Numbered from the stretch's first letter, positions 20,677-29,776 are shown. The stretch is 64,000 nt of DNA from Phormidium ambiguum IAM M-71 (GCF_001904725.1 NZ_MRCE01000010.1:124001-188000); one strand, 5' to 3'. The notes: generated by a model not told the origin, from the letters alone. Translations and numbers: made by a program.

Positions 20677-21753
20677 TCAATATCGCAAAACTAAGGCAAT
20701 ACCTTGATGAACAGATAGAGTTCCATCATCCACAATAGCCACATTTCCTCCTTTAGCTAACACAGCCTCAATAACTTCATCCACCGCATCATCCATTACT
20801 TCTGTACCGCCCGATTCTTCTACTAATTCCAATCTACCTTCCTCAGTTAAAATCGCTGGTACATGATAATTCTTTTCCACCAAAAGCAATTTTCCCCGAC
20901 CTTCTTGTGCTAATTGCCATGCTTCTTCAACAGTCGAAACAAAGTTTTGTCCACTCACAGCTTTTTCTAATTCTTGCAGTGCTTTAGCTTGTTGTTCTTG
21001 CCGAACATTTTGCATAATTGACCACACTTCGGGAGTTAGTTCATGAATAGTTGAGCGGTCAAAATTACCAGTTAAAACACCTGTAATTGATGAACTATGT
21101 TGCGAAACTTCTTGGAAGAAAGATACTTGTCGATCGACTCCACCCACAACTAATGGTAATGAATCGTCTTTAGTATAGGAAGTAAATGCACTATCTACTT
21201 GCTGAAAAAATCTGCGATGTCTGTCATCAAGATAGCTGGAATCAGCTTGTTCTGGAAGTGGAGCAGTAGCACCGGGGCCTGTCATTTCCATTGGAAAATT
21301 TTTATCTTTTACTTCTTCTAAAGTTTCGCCTGTTCCAGTTAATAAACGAGTCGAAGATTGACTCAAGAGTAAAACCCAATAACGTAGCGATCGATGTAAA
21401 CTATAAACTAAGTCTCGCGTGGCAAAAGTTTTATCTATAACAATGCGTTCTGGTACAGCAAAAGGTAAGTAATAAAGTTTAGCAAAATCATGGCTGACAT
21501 ATAATGCTAAACCATCCAATGTATGAGGATAATCAATTTCGCTAGTAAGTGTTTCTAGCTGATTTAATAATGGTGCTATTTCCCGTGCAGAAAATTCTTT
21601 AGCAAGTCTTTCTTGGGCTTCGTTGACCAAGTTTTTGACTCGAATCGGGTCTTGTTTGTTGTCAGGAGATGTGCGATGGGTTGGTAATAAAATTGAAAGA
21701 GCAACTTCTTTGGTTAAAGACTGCAAATGATTAAGCTCTTGCCGCGAGATCAT
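20677..21753 (-). CDS. baeRF3-type bacterial release-factor-like protein
   Basis: 358 residues. The N-terminal SILLPTHRTSPDNKQDPIRVKNLV and the later VGGVDRQVSFFQEVS and GKLLLVEKNYHVPA segments match the bacterial archaeo-eukaryotic release factor (baeRF, family 3) proteins as I know them. They share the eRF1/Dom34 fold and are proposed to act on stalled or hibernating ribosomes. GGAGAAAATATT before the ATG is a good ribosome site. It lies between the gluconolactonase and glucosidase genes, all on the minus strand. A stress role fits that setting but is not shown. Confidence 0.75.
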   Translation of the reverse strand: MISRQELNHLQSLTKEVALSILLPTHRTSPDNKQDPIRVKNLVNEAQERLAKEFSAREIAPLLNQLETLTSEIDYPHTLDGLALYVSHDFAKLYYLPFAVPERIVIDKTFATRDLVYSLHRSLRYWVLLLSQSSTRLLTGTGETLEEVKDKNFPMEMTGPGATAPLPEQADSSYLDDRHRRFFQQVDSAFTSYTKDDSLPLVVGGVDRQVSFFQEVSQHSSSITGVLTGNFDRSTIHELTPEVWSIMQNVRQEQQAKALQELEKAVSGQNFVSTVEEAWQLAQEGRGKLLLVEKNYHVPAILTEEGRLELVEESGGTEVMDDAVDEVIEAVLAKGGNVAIVDDGTLSVHQGIALVLRY

Positions 21754-21898
21754 AAATATTTTCTCCAGGTTTTTTTCGGTTAAATTTCAGATTTCAGGTC
21801 TTAATTTTGAAGAAGATTGATTAATTCCTCAAAATGTTTTCAGCACGATTCGTCATCTAAGGAATAAATCTAAAAATCCATTAGGAATGACGCATGGT

Positions 21899-21963
21899 AT
21901 GGGCGGGTTTTGATTGCAATCTTATTCCGAGGGAATGCAAAGATTTCGGCTAAACCCGCCCCT
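21899..21963. repeat. Long inverted repeat, GGGCGGGTTT/AAACCCGCCC
   Basis: A 10-bp perfect stem (21901-21910 with 21952-21961) encloses about 41 bases in the gap between the glucosidase and baeRF genes. It has the look of a dispersed palindromic element and could also terminate or attenuate transcription there. Confidence 0.7.
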
Positions 21964-22012
21964 ACTCATTTGTTTCGTTATTTAGGCTTGGATTGTAAGT
22001 TCCTAAAAACAA

Positions 22013-24748
22013 TTAAACTCGATATTTTGGTAATTCTCCGGGCGTGATGGTATCCATAACTATCTCTGGTGTAAAGTAGCCTAATCCTTGAATAATTCGA
22101 GCCACACAACCTGTCCATCCAGTTTGGTGACTAGCACCAATTCCTGCCCCAACATCACCATGAAAATATTCATAGAAGAGAATTAAATCCTTCCAGTAAG
22201 GGTCAGTTTGGAACTTTTCAGTATCACCATAAACGGGGCGACGACCTGCTTCATTTTTGTGAAAAATACTCACAATTCTTTCACTAATTTCTTTGGTAAC
22301 TTCAAAAAGTGTGAGATATTTCCCCGATCCTGTTGGGCATTCCACTGTAAAAGAATTACCGTAGTAGCTGTAAAGTTGCAGTAATGCTCGTAATAATAAA
22401 AGATTAACAGGTATCCAGATCGGACCACGCCAATTAGAATTACCACCGAACATTCCCGAAGTAGAATCAGCAGGAACATATCCTACTTTATATTCCTGTC
22501 CTTCGTGATGGAAATAATAGGGATTTTCCAGATGATAGCGGGAAAGAGAACGAATTCCGTAATCACTTAAAAATTCATTTTCATCCAACATTCGACTCAG
22601 AATTCGCCGCAGTTTACTTTCATTTAAAATCGACAGCATTAGCCGATTTTTTTCCCCTAGTTGTGAGGGTAAATGAACATTTTGAGTTAGTTCGGGATGG
22701 CGCATGATAAACTCTTTGGCTTCTGCTTTAAAACGAGGTAGTTTATCAAATGCTTCTTTTGGGAAAGTCGCAACAGCCATGAGTGGTAATAATCCAACTA
22801 GCGATCGCACTTTTAAGCGAGTAGAATCCCCGCCAGGTAAGCGCAACACATCATAGAAGAAACCATCTTCTTCGTCCCACATTTCATCATGATGTTCGCC
22901 AATCCGATCCATCGCTCCCGCAATCCACATGGTATGTTCAAAAAACTTAATTGCTAAGTCTTCATAAAGTGGATCGTGTAATGCTAATTCCACAGCAATC
23001 TGGAACATTCTTTGACTAAAAAATGCCATCCAAGCAGTACCATCAGCTTGCTCTAAATATCCGCCTGTGGGTAAGGGAGAACTGCGATCGAATACCCCAA
23101 TATTATCTAATCCTAAAAAACCACCTTCAAACAAATTATTGCCAGACGGATCTTTACGATTCACCCACCAAGTAAAGTTTATTAGTAATTTGGAAAAGGC
23201 ATATTTGAGAAAATCGATGTCTCCTACACCATTGTTGCGTTCTCGATCACGGGTGTAAATTTCCCAAGTCGCAAAAGCATGAACGGGGGGATTTACATCA
23301 CCAAAATTCCATTCATAAGCGGGAATTTGACCATTTGGATGCAAATAATCTTCCCGCAACATTAGCATTAATTGATCTTTGGCAAAATCAGGGTCAATCA
23401 AACTAATGGGAATCATGTGAAATGCCAAATCCCAAGCAGCATACCAGGGATATTCCCATTTGTCGGGCATGGAAACAATATCATCATTGTGCATGTGAAA
23501 CCAAGCACTATTTCTGATATGTTTCTTTTCTTGGGTAGGAGTCCAAGGAGTAACATTGCGTTCTCTTAACCATTGATCCAGATCGTAATAAAAGTATTGT
23601 TTTGTCCACATCATTCCTGCTAATGCTTGGCGCATGATGTTAGTACTATCACTATCTACTTGAACTGATGGTGGAGTGACAACTTGATAAAATTCATCGG
23701 CTTCTTTGATGCGATCGATAAAGATTTGCTCAAATTTTTGGCCAAATGGTTCAGTTAACTGGTTAGGATGATGTTTAGTCAGACGTAAGCGAATTTCTTT
23801 GGTTTCTTTTGCCCCAACTGTCAGTTTGTAATGTGGTGAAACTTTTGTCCCAATACTATTGGGATTAACTGCTTCAGTTTGGCCATGAACAATATAATTA
23901 TTGATGCCATCTTTAACAAATGGACTAGCGTTTTCTGTGCCAAATATTCGCTGATTATTGGTTTCGTTTTCTGTAAAAAGCAAAGGAATCAAACCTTCAC
24001 TATAAAAATAATAGTCTTTGATGTGTGTTTCAAACAAAGTATCAGTAATATGAGCATGAACTACTGTATGACCAGTTCCGCCATACTTAGTTAATGTAGG
24101 TTTAGCTCCGCCTTCACTCCAAGACCAAGTATTACGAAACCAAAGAGTTGGCAATACATCAATACTGGCTACTTCCGAGCCTCGATTAGCGATGCTAATT
24201 TTAATTAAAATATCTTCAGCATCTCCTTTAGCATATTCGACAAATACATCAAAGTAGCGATCGTCATCAAAAATGCCAGTATCCATCAACTCATATTCAA
24301 GTTCATAGCGGCTACGATGGCGATTAGTTTCGACTAAATCATCATAAGGAAACTCTGCTTGCGGATATTTATAGAGATATTTCATGTAAGAATGAGTCGG
24401 CGTACTATCAATATAAAAATAGTATTCTTTAACATCTTCGCCATGATTTCCTTCGCTGTTTGTTAAGCCAAACAATCGTTCTTTGAGGATTGGATCTTTG
24501 CCGTTCCAAAGTGCTAACGCAAAGCAGAGTAAATTGTGATTATCTGTGATCCCGCCTAGTCCATCTTCACCCCAGCGATATGCTCGACTCCGTGCATGAT
24601 CGTGGGGAAAATAATTCCAGGCGTTGCCATCAGAACTGTAGTCTTCTCGCACCGTTCCCCACTGACGTTCGCTCAAATAAGGCCCCCATTTGTACCAATC
24701 AACTTCACCAGTGCGGATTTGTTTGAGTCTTTGTTCTTCTAATGTCAT
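22013..24748 (-). CDS. GH63-like glucosidase
   Basis: 911 residues, no signal peptide, so probably cytosolic. It shows the conserved N-terminal block (YLSERQWGTVREDYS, GNAWNYFPHDHARSRAYRWGEDG) and the C-terminal (alpha/alpha)6-barrel motifs QIPAYEWNFGDVNPP, EGGFLGLDNIGVFDRS, GMFGGNSNWRGPIWIPVN and HQTGWTG. These belong to the bacterial GH63/MGH-like glucosidase group, which releases glucose from glucosides such as glucosylglycerate or alpha-glucans. A GAGGAC site precedes the ATG. The upstream SDR and downstream lactonase suggest that the glucose is oxidised. The exact substrate cannot be read from sequence. Confidence 0.88.
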   Translation of the reverse strand: MTLEEQRLKQIRTGEVDWYKWGPYLSERQWGTVREDYSSDGNAWNYFPHDHARSRAYRWGEDGLGGITDNHNLLCFALALWNGKDPILKERLFGLTNSEGNHGEDVKEYYFYIDSTPTHSYMKYLYKYPQAEFPYDDLVETNRHRSRYELEYELMDTGIFDDDRYFDVFVEYAKGDAEDILIKISIANRGSEVASIDVLPTLWFRNTWSWSEGGAKPTLTKYGGTGHTVVHAHITDTLFETHIKDYYFYSEGLIPLLFTENETNNQRIFGTENASPFVKDGINNYIVHGQTEAVNPNSIGTKVSPHYKLTVGAKETKEIRLRLTKHHPNQLTEPFGQKFEQIFIDRIKEADEFYQVVTPPSVQVDSDSTNIMRQALAGMMWTKQYFYYDLDQWLRERNVTPWTPTQEKKHIRNSAWFHMHNDDIVSMPDKWEYPWYAAWDLAFHMIPISLIDPDFAKDQLMLMLREDYLHPNGQIPAYEWNFGDVNPPVHAFATWEIYTRDRERNNGVGDIDFLKYAFSKLLINFTWWVNRKDPSGNNLFEGGFLGLDNIGVFDRSSPLPTGGYLEQADGTAWMAFFSQRMFQIAVELALHDPLYEDLAIKFFEHTMWIAGAMDRIGEHHDEMWDEEDGFFYDVLRLPGGDSTRLKVRSLVGLLPLMAVATFPKEAFDKLPRFKAEAKEFIMRHPELTQNVHLPSQLGEKNRLMLSILNESKLRRILSRMLDENEFLSDYGIRSLSRYHLENPYYFHHEGQEYKVGYVPADSTSGMFGGNSNWRGPIWIPVNLLLLRALLQLYSYYGNSFTVECPTGSGKYLTLFEVTKEISERIVSIFHKNEAGRRPVYGDTEKFQTDPYWKDLILFYEYFHGDVGAGIGASHQTGWTGCVARIIQGLGYFTPEIVMDTITPGELPKYRV

Positions 24749-24792
24749 GGTTTTGTCCTCAAATTTCCGTAATTTTAGATTTGAGATTTTTA

Positions 24793-24837
24793 GATTTGGG
24801 ACTTTAGAGAAAGTTTTTTTCTCCTCAATCCCAAATC
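24793..24837. repeat. Inverted repeat between the SDR and glucosidase genes
   Basis: GATTTGGGA at 24793-24801 pairs with TCCCAAATC at 24829-24837, in an A+T-rich 97-base gap that also holds GATTT-type short repeats. It could be an attenuator or simply repeat DNA. Confidence 0.6.
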
Positions 24838-24845
24838 AAAAATTG

Positions 24846-25649
24846 TTATGCTGACCATGCTTCTCGGAAGTCAGCATAAAGGGTTAATCCACCATCGATA
24901 AACAGCGTTTGTCCTGTGATATAAGCAGCATCATCCGAGGCTAGAAAAGCTACAGTAGCTGCTACTTCGTCCGATGTTCCAGCGCGTCCCATTGGAATAT
25001 GACTTTCTACGATCGCTTTTTTTTCTGCATCGTTTGTCCAACTTTCATTGATGGGTGTAATGGTGGCTCCAGGTGCGATCGCATTTACCCGAATGCCCCG
25101 GTCTGCATACTCCAACGCCAAGGTTTTAGTTAAGTTTCCCATGCCTCCTTTACTGACAGAATAGCTGATATACATTGGGCGCGGAATAATTTCATGCACG
25201 CTAGAAACATTAATAATTACGCCCGCTTTCTCCGTTGCCAAAAAGTGTTTGATAGTTTCTCGCGCACAAAGATATGGCCCACGTAAATTTACGCCGATAA
25301 TGCGATCGAAATTTTCCGTTGTCACTTCATGAGAAGGACTCTCAGTTTGAATTCCGGCATTATTAATTAATATGTCTAAACTACCAAATGTTTCAATTGT
25401 TGAATTAACCATGCGGAGTACATCTTCTTCTTTAGAAACATCGCCTTGAACAATTAAAGTTTTGATGTTTTTTCCCGCTGCTTGGGCTTTTTGTAAGGCA
25501 ATTTGTTCTGTATGTTTTGCTTCTTCTAAATTGCTGCGGTAGTTAATTCCAATATTACAACCTTCTTCCGCTAGACGAATGGCGATCGCCTGCCCTATTC
25601 CTGAACTTGCTCCAGTGATCAATGCAGTCTTTCCTGCCAATCCTTTCAT
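24846..25649 (-). CDS. SDR family oxidoreductase, glucose 1-dehydrogenase-like
   Basis: 267 residues from the ATG at 25647-25649; the longer frame from 25715 adds a segment with no family similarity. A classical SDR: TGASSGIGQAIA, NNAG, Ser in NVSSVHE, catalytic YSVSK, and a C-terminal GQTLFIDGGLTLY. The ending and the VSSVHEIIPRPMYISYSVSKGG block resemble Bacillus-type glucose 1-dehydrogenases, which make gluconolactone with NAD(P). It lies directly upstream of the glucosidase with 97 bases between them. Sugar specificity is a family-level guess. Confidence 0.85.
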   Translation of the reverse strand: MKGLAGKTALITGASSGIGQAIAIRLAEEGCNIGINYRSNLEEAKHTEQIALQKAQAAGKNIKTLIVQGDVSKEEDVLRMVNSTIETFGSLDILINNAGIQTESPSHEVTTENFDRIIGVNLRGPYLCARETIKHFLATEKAGVIINVSSVHEIIPRPMYISYSVSKGGMGNLTKTLALEYADRGIRVNAIAPGATITPINESWTNDAEKKAIVESHIPMGRAGTSDEVAATVAFLASDDAAYITGQTLFIDGGLTLYADFREAWSA

Positions 25650-26320
25650 GCTTACCATTCTCCAAAATAACAGCGTAGAATTTGCTAGATCGCTAGAAAA
25701 ACTTTGACTTCTCAAAAGTTTAAATCACTTTAGTTTACATAAGATTTCACTAAAATTACAAACATTTAAGTTGATAACTAAATAATTTATTTTTTTGATT
25801 AAATATTACTTTAAAGTAAAAAAATATGAAACTTATATGAATAACATTTGCCTAAACTTATGTTAATAAATTATAAGTTATCTATGATTAAATCAAATAC
25901 GCTTCTAGTGTTTTTATAGGTACTATGATGGATGAAAAAATATAAAACTCTCTGTGAAGTTCCCACTCAGTAGGGTTTGACAGAAAATTGTGATATCAAT
26001 TACTTCAATGTATTTATAATAAGTGGATATTACTACTCATTTTTAAAGAAAAAACGGCAAATTTGTTGTATAATTTTTTACAACAAATAAGAAAATTGGT
26101 ATAAATTATATTTTTATTTATTTGCCAAAAAGTATTCGGAAAATAAGCGAATGCTCTCGTAGTAATAAATAGGCACTGTGAGGATAGAACTTTTGAACAG
26201 TTTTGTCCAGGCAATTAAGAAAAATGAAATTGTTGGGAGCATAGCTTTCTAGCTTTGAGAACTATAACAGAGCAAAAGATTAGGAAGATAGCAAACTACA
26301 ACAAGTGAAGGATTTTAATC
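25650..26320. other. AT-rich divergent intergenic region (about 670 bases)
   Basis: The gap separates the minus-strand SDR gene from the plus-strand MshEN-type gene. It is very A+T rich and has no convincing ORF. The only discrete structure I see is the hairpin at 26061-26088. A small RNA cannot be excluded. Confidence 0.5.
26061..26088. promoter_or_regulatory. 10-bp hairpin upstream of the MshEN-type gene
   Basis: Perfect stem ATTTGTTGTA / TACAACAAAT around an 8-base T-rich loop, 232 bases before the downstream start codon. It may be an operator, an RNA hairpin or a terminator; nothing decides between these. Confidence 0.5.
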
Positions 26321-26626
26321 ATGGTAACTAACTGTACTCTAACTACTAAAACAAACTCATTGAAAAACGAAGATACTTCTCCTGTAAAAAATGCGATTGC
26401 AAAGCGTTGCGTTAGCAGTATCACTTCTTCAGTTAAGCTAGGTTGGATCTTAGTCAATAAAAAAATTATTTCCCAAGCGCAATTAGAATCCGTGCTAACG
26501 ACTCAATTTCGCTATGATAAAAAATTAGGTGAATTGTTAGTTGAGCAAAAACTAATTTCCCGCAAACAGTTAGATCAAGCTTTGAAAGAACAATATTGGC
26601 GGAGAAATGGATATTGGGTAATTTAA
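26321..26626 (+). CDS. Stand-alone tandem MshEN-type (GspE-N-like) small protein
   Basis: 101 residues. After a ~37-residue polar leader, two 24-residue units follow in tandem: KLGWILVNKKIISQAQLESV plus LTTQ, and KLGELLVEQKLISRKQLDQA plus LKEQ, with a five-residue linker (FRYDK). This spacing and the pattern LGxxLVxxxxIxxxQLxxxLxxQ match the MshEN c-di-GMP-binding motif of MshE/PilB-type ATPases. Here it occurs with no ATPase attached; the first-position Arg of the consensus is Lys in both units. AAGGA precedes the ATG. Neighbours give no functional clue. Ligand binding is inferred. Confidence 0.75.
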   Translation: MVTNCTLTTKTNSLKNEDTSPVKNAIAKRCVSSITSSVKLGWILVNKKIISQAQLESVLTTQFRYDKKLGELLVEQKLISRKQLDQALKEQYWRRNGYWVI

Positions 26627-26660
26627 TGTGGAAAGCAGTAAGAATTGCTTTCAACTGGTA

Positions 26661-28205
26661 TTAGGGAAATTTGGTGAGTAATCCCAATATTTTTTTCGAG
26701 GTTGGTGTTAACAATGTCCGGCGGTAAGCATCTGCTGCTTTCTTAATTCCTTCGGCTTGAGTTGGATAGGGATGAATTACATTGGATAATCCATTTAAAC
26801 CGATTTTGTTAACAATTGCAGTAGTTACTTCGCTAATCATTTCTCCTGCGTGACGAGCAACTATGGTTGCTCCTAAAATTCGATCGGACCCTTTTTTATG
26901 GAGAATTTTAACAAAGCCTTCGATTTCACCATCTGCGATCGCACGATCTACACTACTAAAGGGAATTTTAATTGTATTAACTTCTATTCCCGCTTTCTGT
27001 GCTTCATGTTCATACATTCCCACATGAGCAATTTCTGGCTCGGTATAAGTTACCCAAGGCATTACTAAATTACTAAGTTTAGAACGTCCTAAACCAAAAG
27101 GAGAAAACAGGGTATTTTTAATCACAATTCTAGCAGCAGCATCGGCGGCATGAGTAAACTTCCAATTCATACAAATGTCACCAGCTGCGTAAATTTTAGG
27201 ATTCGTTGTTTGGAGATAATCATTTACTTTCACTCCTTTGCGATCGTATTCTACCCCAACCGCCTCTAAATTTAAACCTTCAACATTAGGCGCACGTCCT
27301 GCACCAACTAATATTTCATCAACTGTAATCGACTCTTTTCTATTATTAGAAACGTAATCAATAATCTTGCCTTCAGTTGTTTTAATCACTCGCTCTATTT
27401 GCGAATCGAATACCAACTGAATTCCCTCTTTCAGCAAAACATTTTGCACGATTTCTGCGGCATCAACATCTTCCTTATTCAACAGATGAGAACCTTTATG
27501 GAAAAGAATTACCTGGCATCCCAAACGATGAAAAGTTTGCGCTAACTCACAACCAATCGGCCCACCTCCAATTACAGCAAGACGTTCGGGACGTTGCGTA
27601 AGGGAAAAAACAGTTTCATTTGTTAAAAATCCTGCATCTTCAATCCCTTCAATTTTCGGTCGCACGGCTCTAGCTCCCGTCGCAATAACCGCTTTTTTAT
27701 AACGTAAAATTTTATCATCAACTTCAATACTATTATTCTGTAAAAAATGACCCTCTCCTAAGAAAACATCAATACCAAGTTTTTGGAAACGTTGAGCAGA
27801 ATCATGATGACTAATTCCCGCACGAATTTTCCGCATCCGTTCCATGACTGCGGGAAAATCTACTTCTATATTTTCGGGAGGAAGAATGCCAAAATCTCTC
27901 GCGTTCTGCATTTCTGCAACTACACGCGAGGAGCGAATAATACTTTTGGAAGGGACACAACCAACATTTAAACAATCCCCACCCATTAAATGTTTTTCCA
28001 CCAAAGCAACTTTTAAACCAATATCTAAACCTGCTGCACCTGCGGCAACAACTAATCCAGCTGTACCAGCACCAATCACAACTAAATCATAACAATTAGC
28101 AGGTTGAGGATTCACCCAATCAGGGGGATGAACATAAGAAATTAACTTTTGATTATGTTCGTCCATTGGGGAGATATTGACTTTTTGAAAAGCTGAATTT
28201 GACAT
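26661..28205 (-). CDS. MerA-like FAD/NAD-linked disulfide oxidoreductase
   Basis: 514 residues. FAD loop VVIGAGTAG (~42-50), redox disulfide GGDCLNVGCVPSK (Cys78/Cys83), second nucleotide loop VIGGGPIGCELAQTF, and the dimerisation motif HPYPTQAEG. This is the pyridine nucleotide-disulfide oxidoreductase family usually labelled mercuric reductase in cyanobacteria. It has neither the N-terminal heavy-metal domain nor a C-terminal Cys pair (it ends LLTKFP), so true Hg(II) reduction is doubtful. The next genes upstream encode two TVP38/TMEM64 proteins, a recurrent partnership in bacteria. AGGAG lies before the ATG. Confidence 0.88.
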   Translation of the reverse strand: MSNSAFQKVNISPMDEHNQKLISYVHPPDWVNPQPANCYDLVVIGAGTAGLVVAAGAAGLDIGLKVALVEKHLMGGDCLNVGCVPSKSIIRSSRVVAEMQNARDFGILPPENIEVDFPAVMERMRKIRAGISHHDSAQRFQKLGIDVFLGEGHFLQNNSIEVDDKILRYKKAVIATGARAVRPKIEGIEDAGFLTNETVFSLTQRPERLAVIGGGPIGCELAQTFHRLGCQVILFHKGSHLLNKEDVDAAEIVQNVLLKEGIQLVFDSQIERVIKTTEGKIIDYVSNNRKESITVDEILVGAGRAPNVEGLNLEAVGVEYDRKGVKVNDYLQTTNPKIYAAGDICMNWKFTHAADAAARIVIKNTLFSPFGLGRSKLSNLVMPWVTYTEPEIAHVGMYEHEAQKAGIEVNTIKIPFSSVDRAIADGEIEGFVKILHKKGSDRILGATIVARHAGEMISEVTTAIVNKIGLNGLSNVIHPYPTQAEGIKKAADAYRRTLLTPTSKKILGLLTKFP

Positions 28206-28213
28206 GATTTGCT

Positions 28214-28262
28214 CCTATTGGGGACTGGGGACAAGGGGAATTTTACCTTCTGCCTTCTGCCT
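28214..28262. repeat. Intergenic short-tandem-repeat element
   Basis: GGGGACTGGGGACAAGGGG, then AATTTTA, then CCTTCTGCCTTCTGCC. The first part matches the core of the insert at 6787 in the oxoprolinase gene; the second part is the complement of the repeat that ends the hybrid kinase at 5427. Confidence 0.8.
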
Positions 28263-28263
28263 T

Positions 28264-29058
28264 TTATTTTTTACTTTCTGATTCTAAAACTTCTGCTTCT
28301 AGAGCCTGACGCGCTATTTTAGTCACATAAATTGTAACGGCGACGGTGGCGATAAAACCAATAATCCGAATCGCCCATTGCACAGAGGGATTAGCGGGTT
28401 GAGCCTCAGTGCCAATTTTCGCTAAACTACCCGCTAAAGAACCGATGTAAACATACATTATTGTGCCGGGGATCATGCCTATAGAGCCGATAAAGTAGTC
28501 TTTGAGAGAAACTCCTGTGATGCCGTAGGCGTAGTTTAATAAGTTGAAGGGAAATATGGGAGAGAGTCGGGTTAATAGGACAATTTTTAGCCCTTCTTTG
28601 CCTACTGCTTCGTCTATTGCCCGAAATTTGTGGTTTCCTTCAATTTTCTTGGCAACCCAACTTCGTGCCAAGTAGCGCCCGACGAGGAAAGCTGCTGTAG
28701 CGCCTAATGTTGCGCCAATGAAGACGTAGAATGAGCCTAAGACAACACCGAAGACAACGCCTGCACCTAAAGTGAGGATGGAGCCGGGTAAGAATGCGAC
28801 GGTGGCGATGATGTAGAGTAGGATAAATGCGATCGCACCCACTGCACCCAAGCTATCAATCCACTGCAAAGCATTTCGCAACCATTCTTGCGGATTTAAA
28901 CCTCCCCCATTGGCAGATTGTGCTAAAGCTGGAGTAGCTGAAATTGCCAAGGCAAAAATAGCAGTAATAATGGTTACATAAGCTATTCGGAATATCTTTG
29001 TCGAGATCTTTAGATGTCGATCAGTTATTTTCGGTTTCAGCATGGGTAATTGTTTCAT
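28264..29058 (-). CDS. TVP38/TMEM64 (VTT/DedA-like) membrane protein 1
   Basis: 264 residues with five to six hydrophobic segments. The core GATAAFLVGRYLARSW, FRAIDEAVGKEGLKIVLLTR, LSPIFPFNLLNYAYGITGVS and GTIMYVYIGSLAG is the VTT domain of the SNARE-associated/TVP38 family. Eukaryotic relatives are lipid scramblases; the bacterial role is unsettled. The start overlaps the upstream paralogue by 38 bases (23 if the Met at 29043 is used), so the pair is probably translationally coupled. It is followed by the MerA-like gene. Confidence 0.9.
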   Translation of the reverse strand: MKQLPMLKPKITDRHLKISTKIFRIAYVTIITAIFALAISATPALAQSANGGGLNPQEWLRNALQWIDSLGAVGAIAFILLYIIATVAFLPGSILTLGAGVVFGVVLGSFYVFIGATLGATAAFLVGRYLARSWVAKKIEGNHKFRAIDEAVGKEGLKIVLLTRLSPIFPFNLLNYAYGITGVSLKDYFIGSIGMIPGTIMYVYIGSLAGSLAKIGTEAQPANPSVQWAIRIIGFIATVAVTIYVTKIARQALEAEVLESESKK

Positions 29059-29776
29059 TTACAACACTTTTATCTAAAGTTTTCTTGGCAATATGTGTTA
29101 TGTAAACAGTTACGGCAATTGTAGCAATTAAGCCAATTCCTCGAATTAGCCATTGTGCAATTTGAGTTTCTTTCGTAGTGGGTGAATTTGACACATTAAG
29201 TGTGGCTAAATCAGTAGCGATCGCACCGATATAAACATACATTACAGTAGCAGGAATCATCCCAAAGGAACCCAAAACATAATCTTTTAGGGAAACTTGG
29301 GTAACACCAAAAGCATAATTGAGTAAGTTAAAGGGAAATAGCGGACAAAGGCGAGTTAGCAAAACGATTTTCCATCCTTCTTGTTTTACTGCTTCGTCGA
29401 TCGCTTTAAATTTAGGATGATTCGCAATCTGTCGTTCTACCCAACTCCGAGACAAATAGCGACCCAACAGAAATGCCAATGTTGCCCCGAAAATTGCTGC
29501 AATCAAAACATAAATTGTCCCCCAAAATAAACCAAATAAACAACCGCCTTTTAGCGTTAACAGCGAACCCGGAATAAATAGTAAAGTTGCTAAATTATAG
29601 ATAAAAATGAATCCGATGGGAGCTAACCAACCAAGACTTTTAATTTCAGTTAATGAATTATATAAAATTTCTTGAATGTTGAAGTGTTTTCCCGTAACGA
29701 TCGCCATCGCAACTAAACCACCGATCGATATCAGTTTCAGGATGGAATAAAATCGATGGGGATTCAGTTGGAACAT
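29021..29776 (-). CDS. TVP38/TMEM64 (VTT/DedA-like) membrane protein 2
   Basis: 251 residues, clearly a paralogue of the next gene. It has the same core (GATLAFLLGRYLSRSWVERQ, FKAIDEAVKQEGWKIVLLTR, LCPLFPFNLLNYAFGVTQVS, ATVMYVYIGAIA) and the same C-terminal membrane segment (IGLIATIAVTVYITHIAKK). The pair looks like a tandem duplication that kept coupling. A GAGGAA site precedes the ATG at 29776. It heads the TVP38-TVP38-MerA-like unit, about 265 bases from the DUF2064 gene. Confidence 0.9.
   Translation of the reverse strand: MFQLNPHRFYSILKLISIGGLVAMAIVTGKHFNIQEILYNSLTEIKSLGWLAPIGFIFIYNLATLLFIPGSLLTLKGGCLFGLFWGTIYVLIAAIFGATLAFLLGRYLSRSWVERQIANHPKFKAIDEAVKQEGWKIVLLTRLCPLFPFNLLNYAFGVTQVSLKDYVLGSFGMIPATVMYVYIGAIATDLATLNVSNSPTTKETQIAQWLIRGIGLIATIAVTVYITHIAKKTLDKSVVNETITHAETENN

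Noticed and set aside
24846-25715. Longer SDR start at 25715
   Set aside because: The extra 22 residues have no SDR character, and the Met at 25649 starts at the usual distance from the TGASSGIG loop.
26661-28205. Call as a true mercuric reductase (merA)
   Set aside because: There is no heavy-metal-binding domain and no C-terminal Cys pair; only the general disulfide-oxidoreductase core is present, and no mer genes are nearby.
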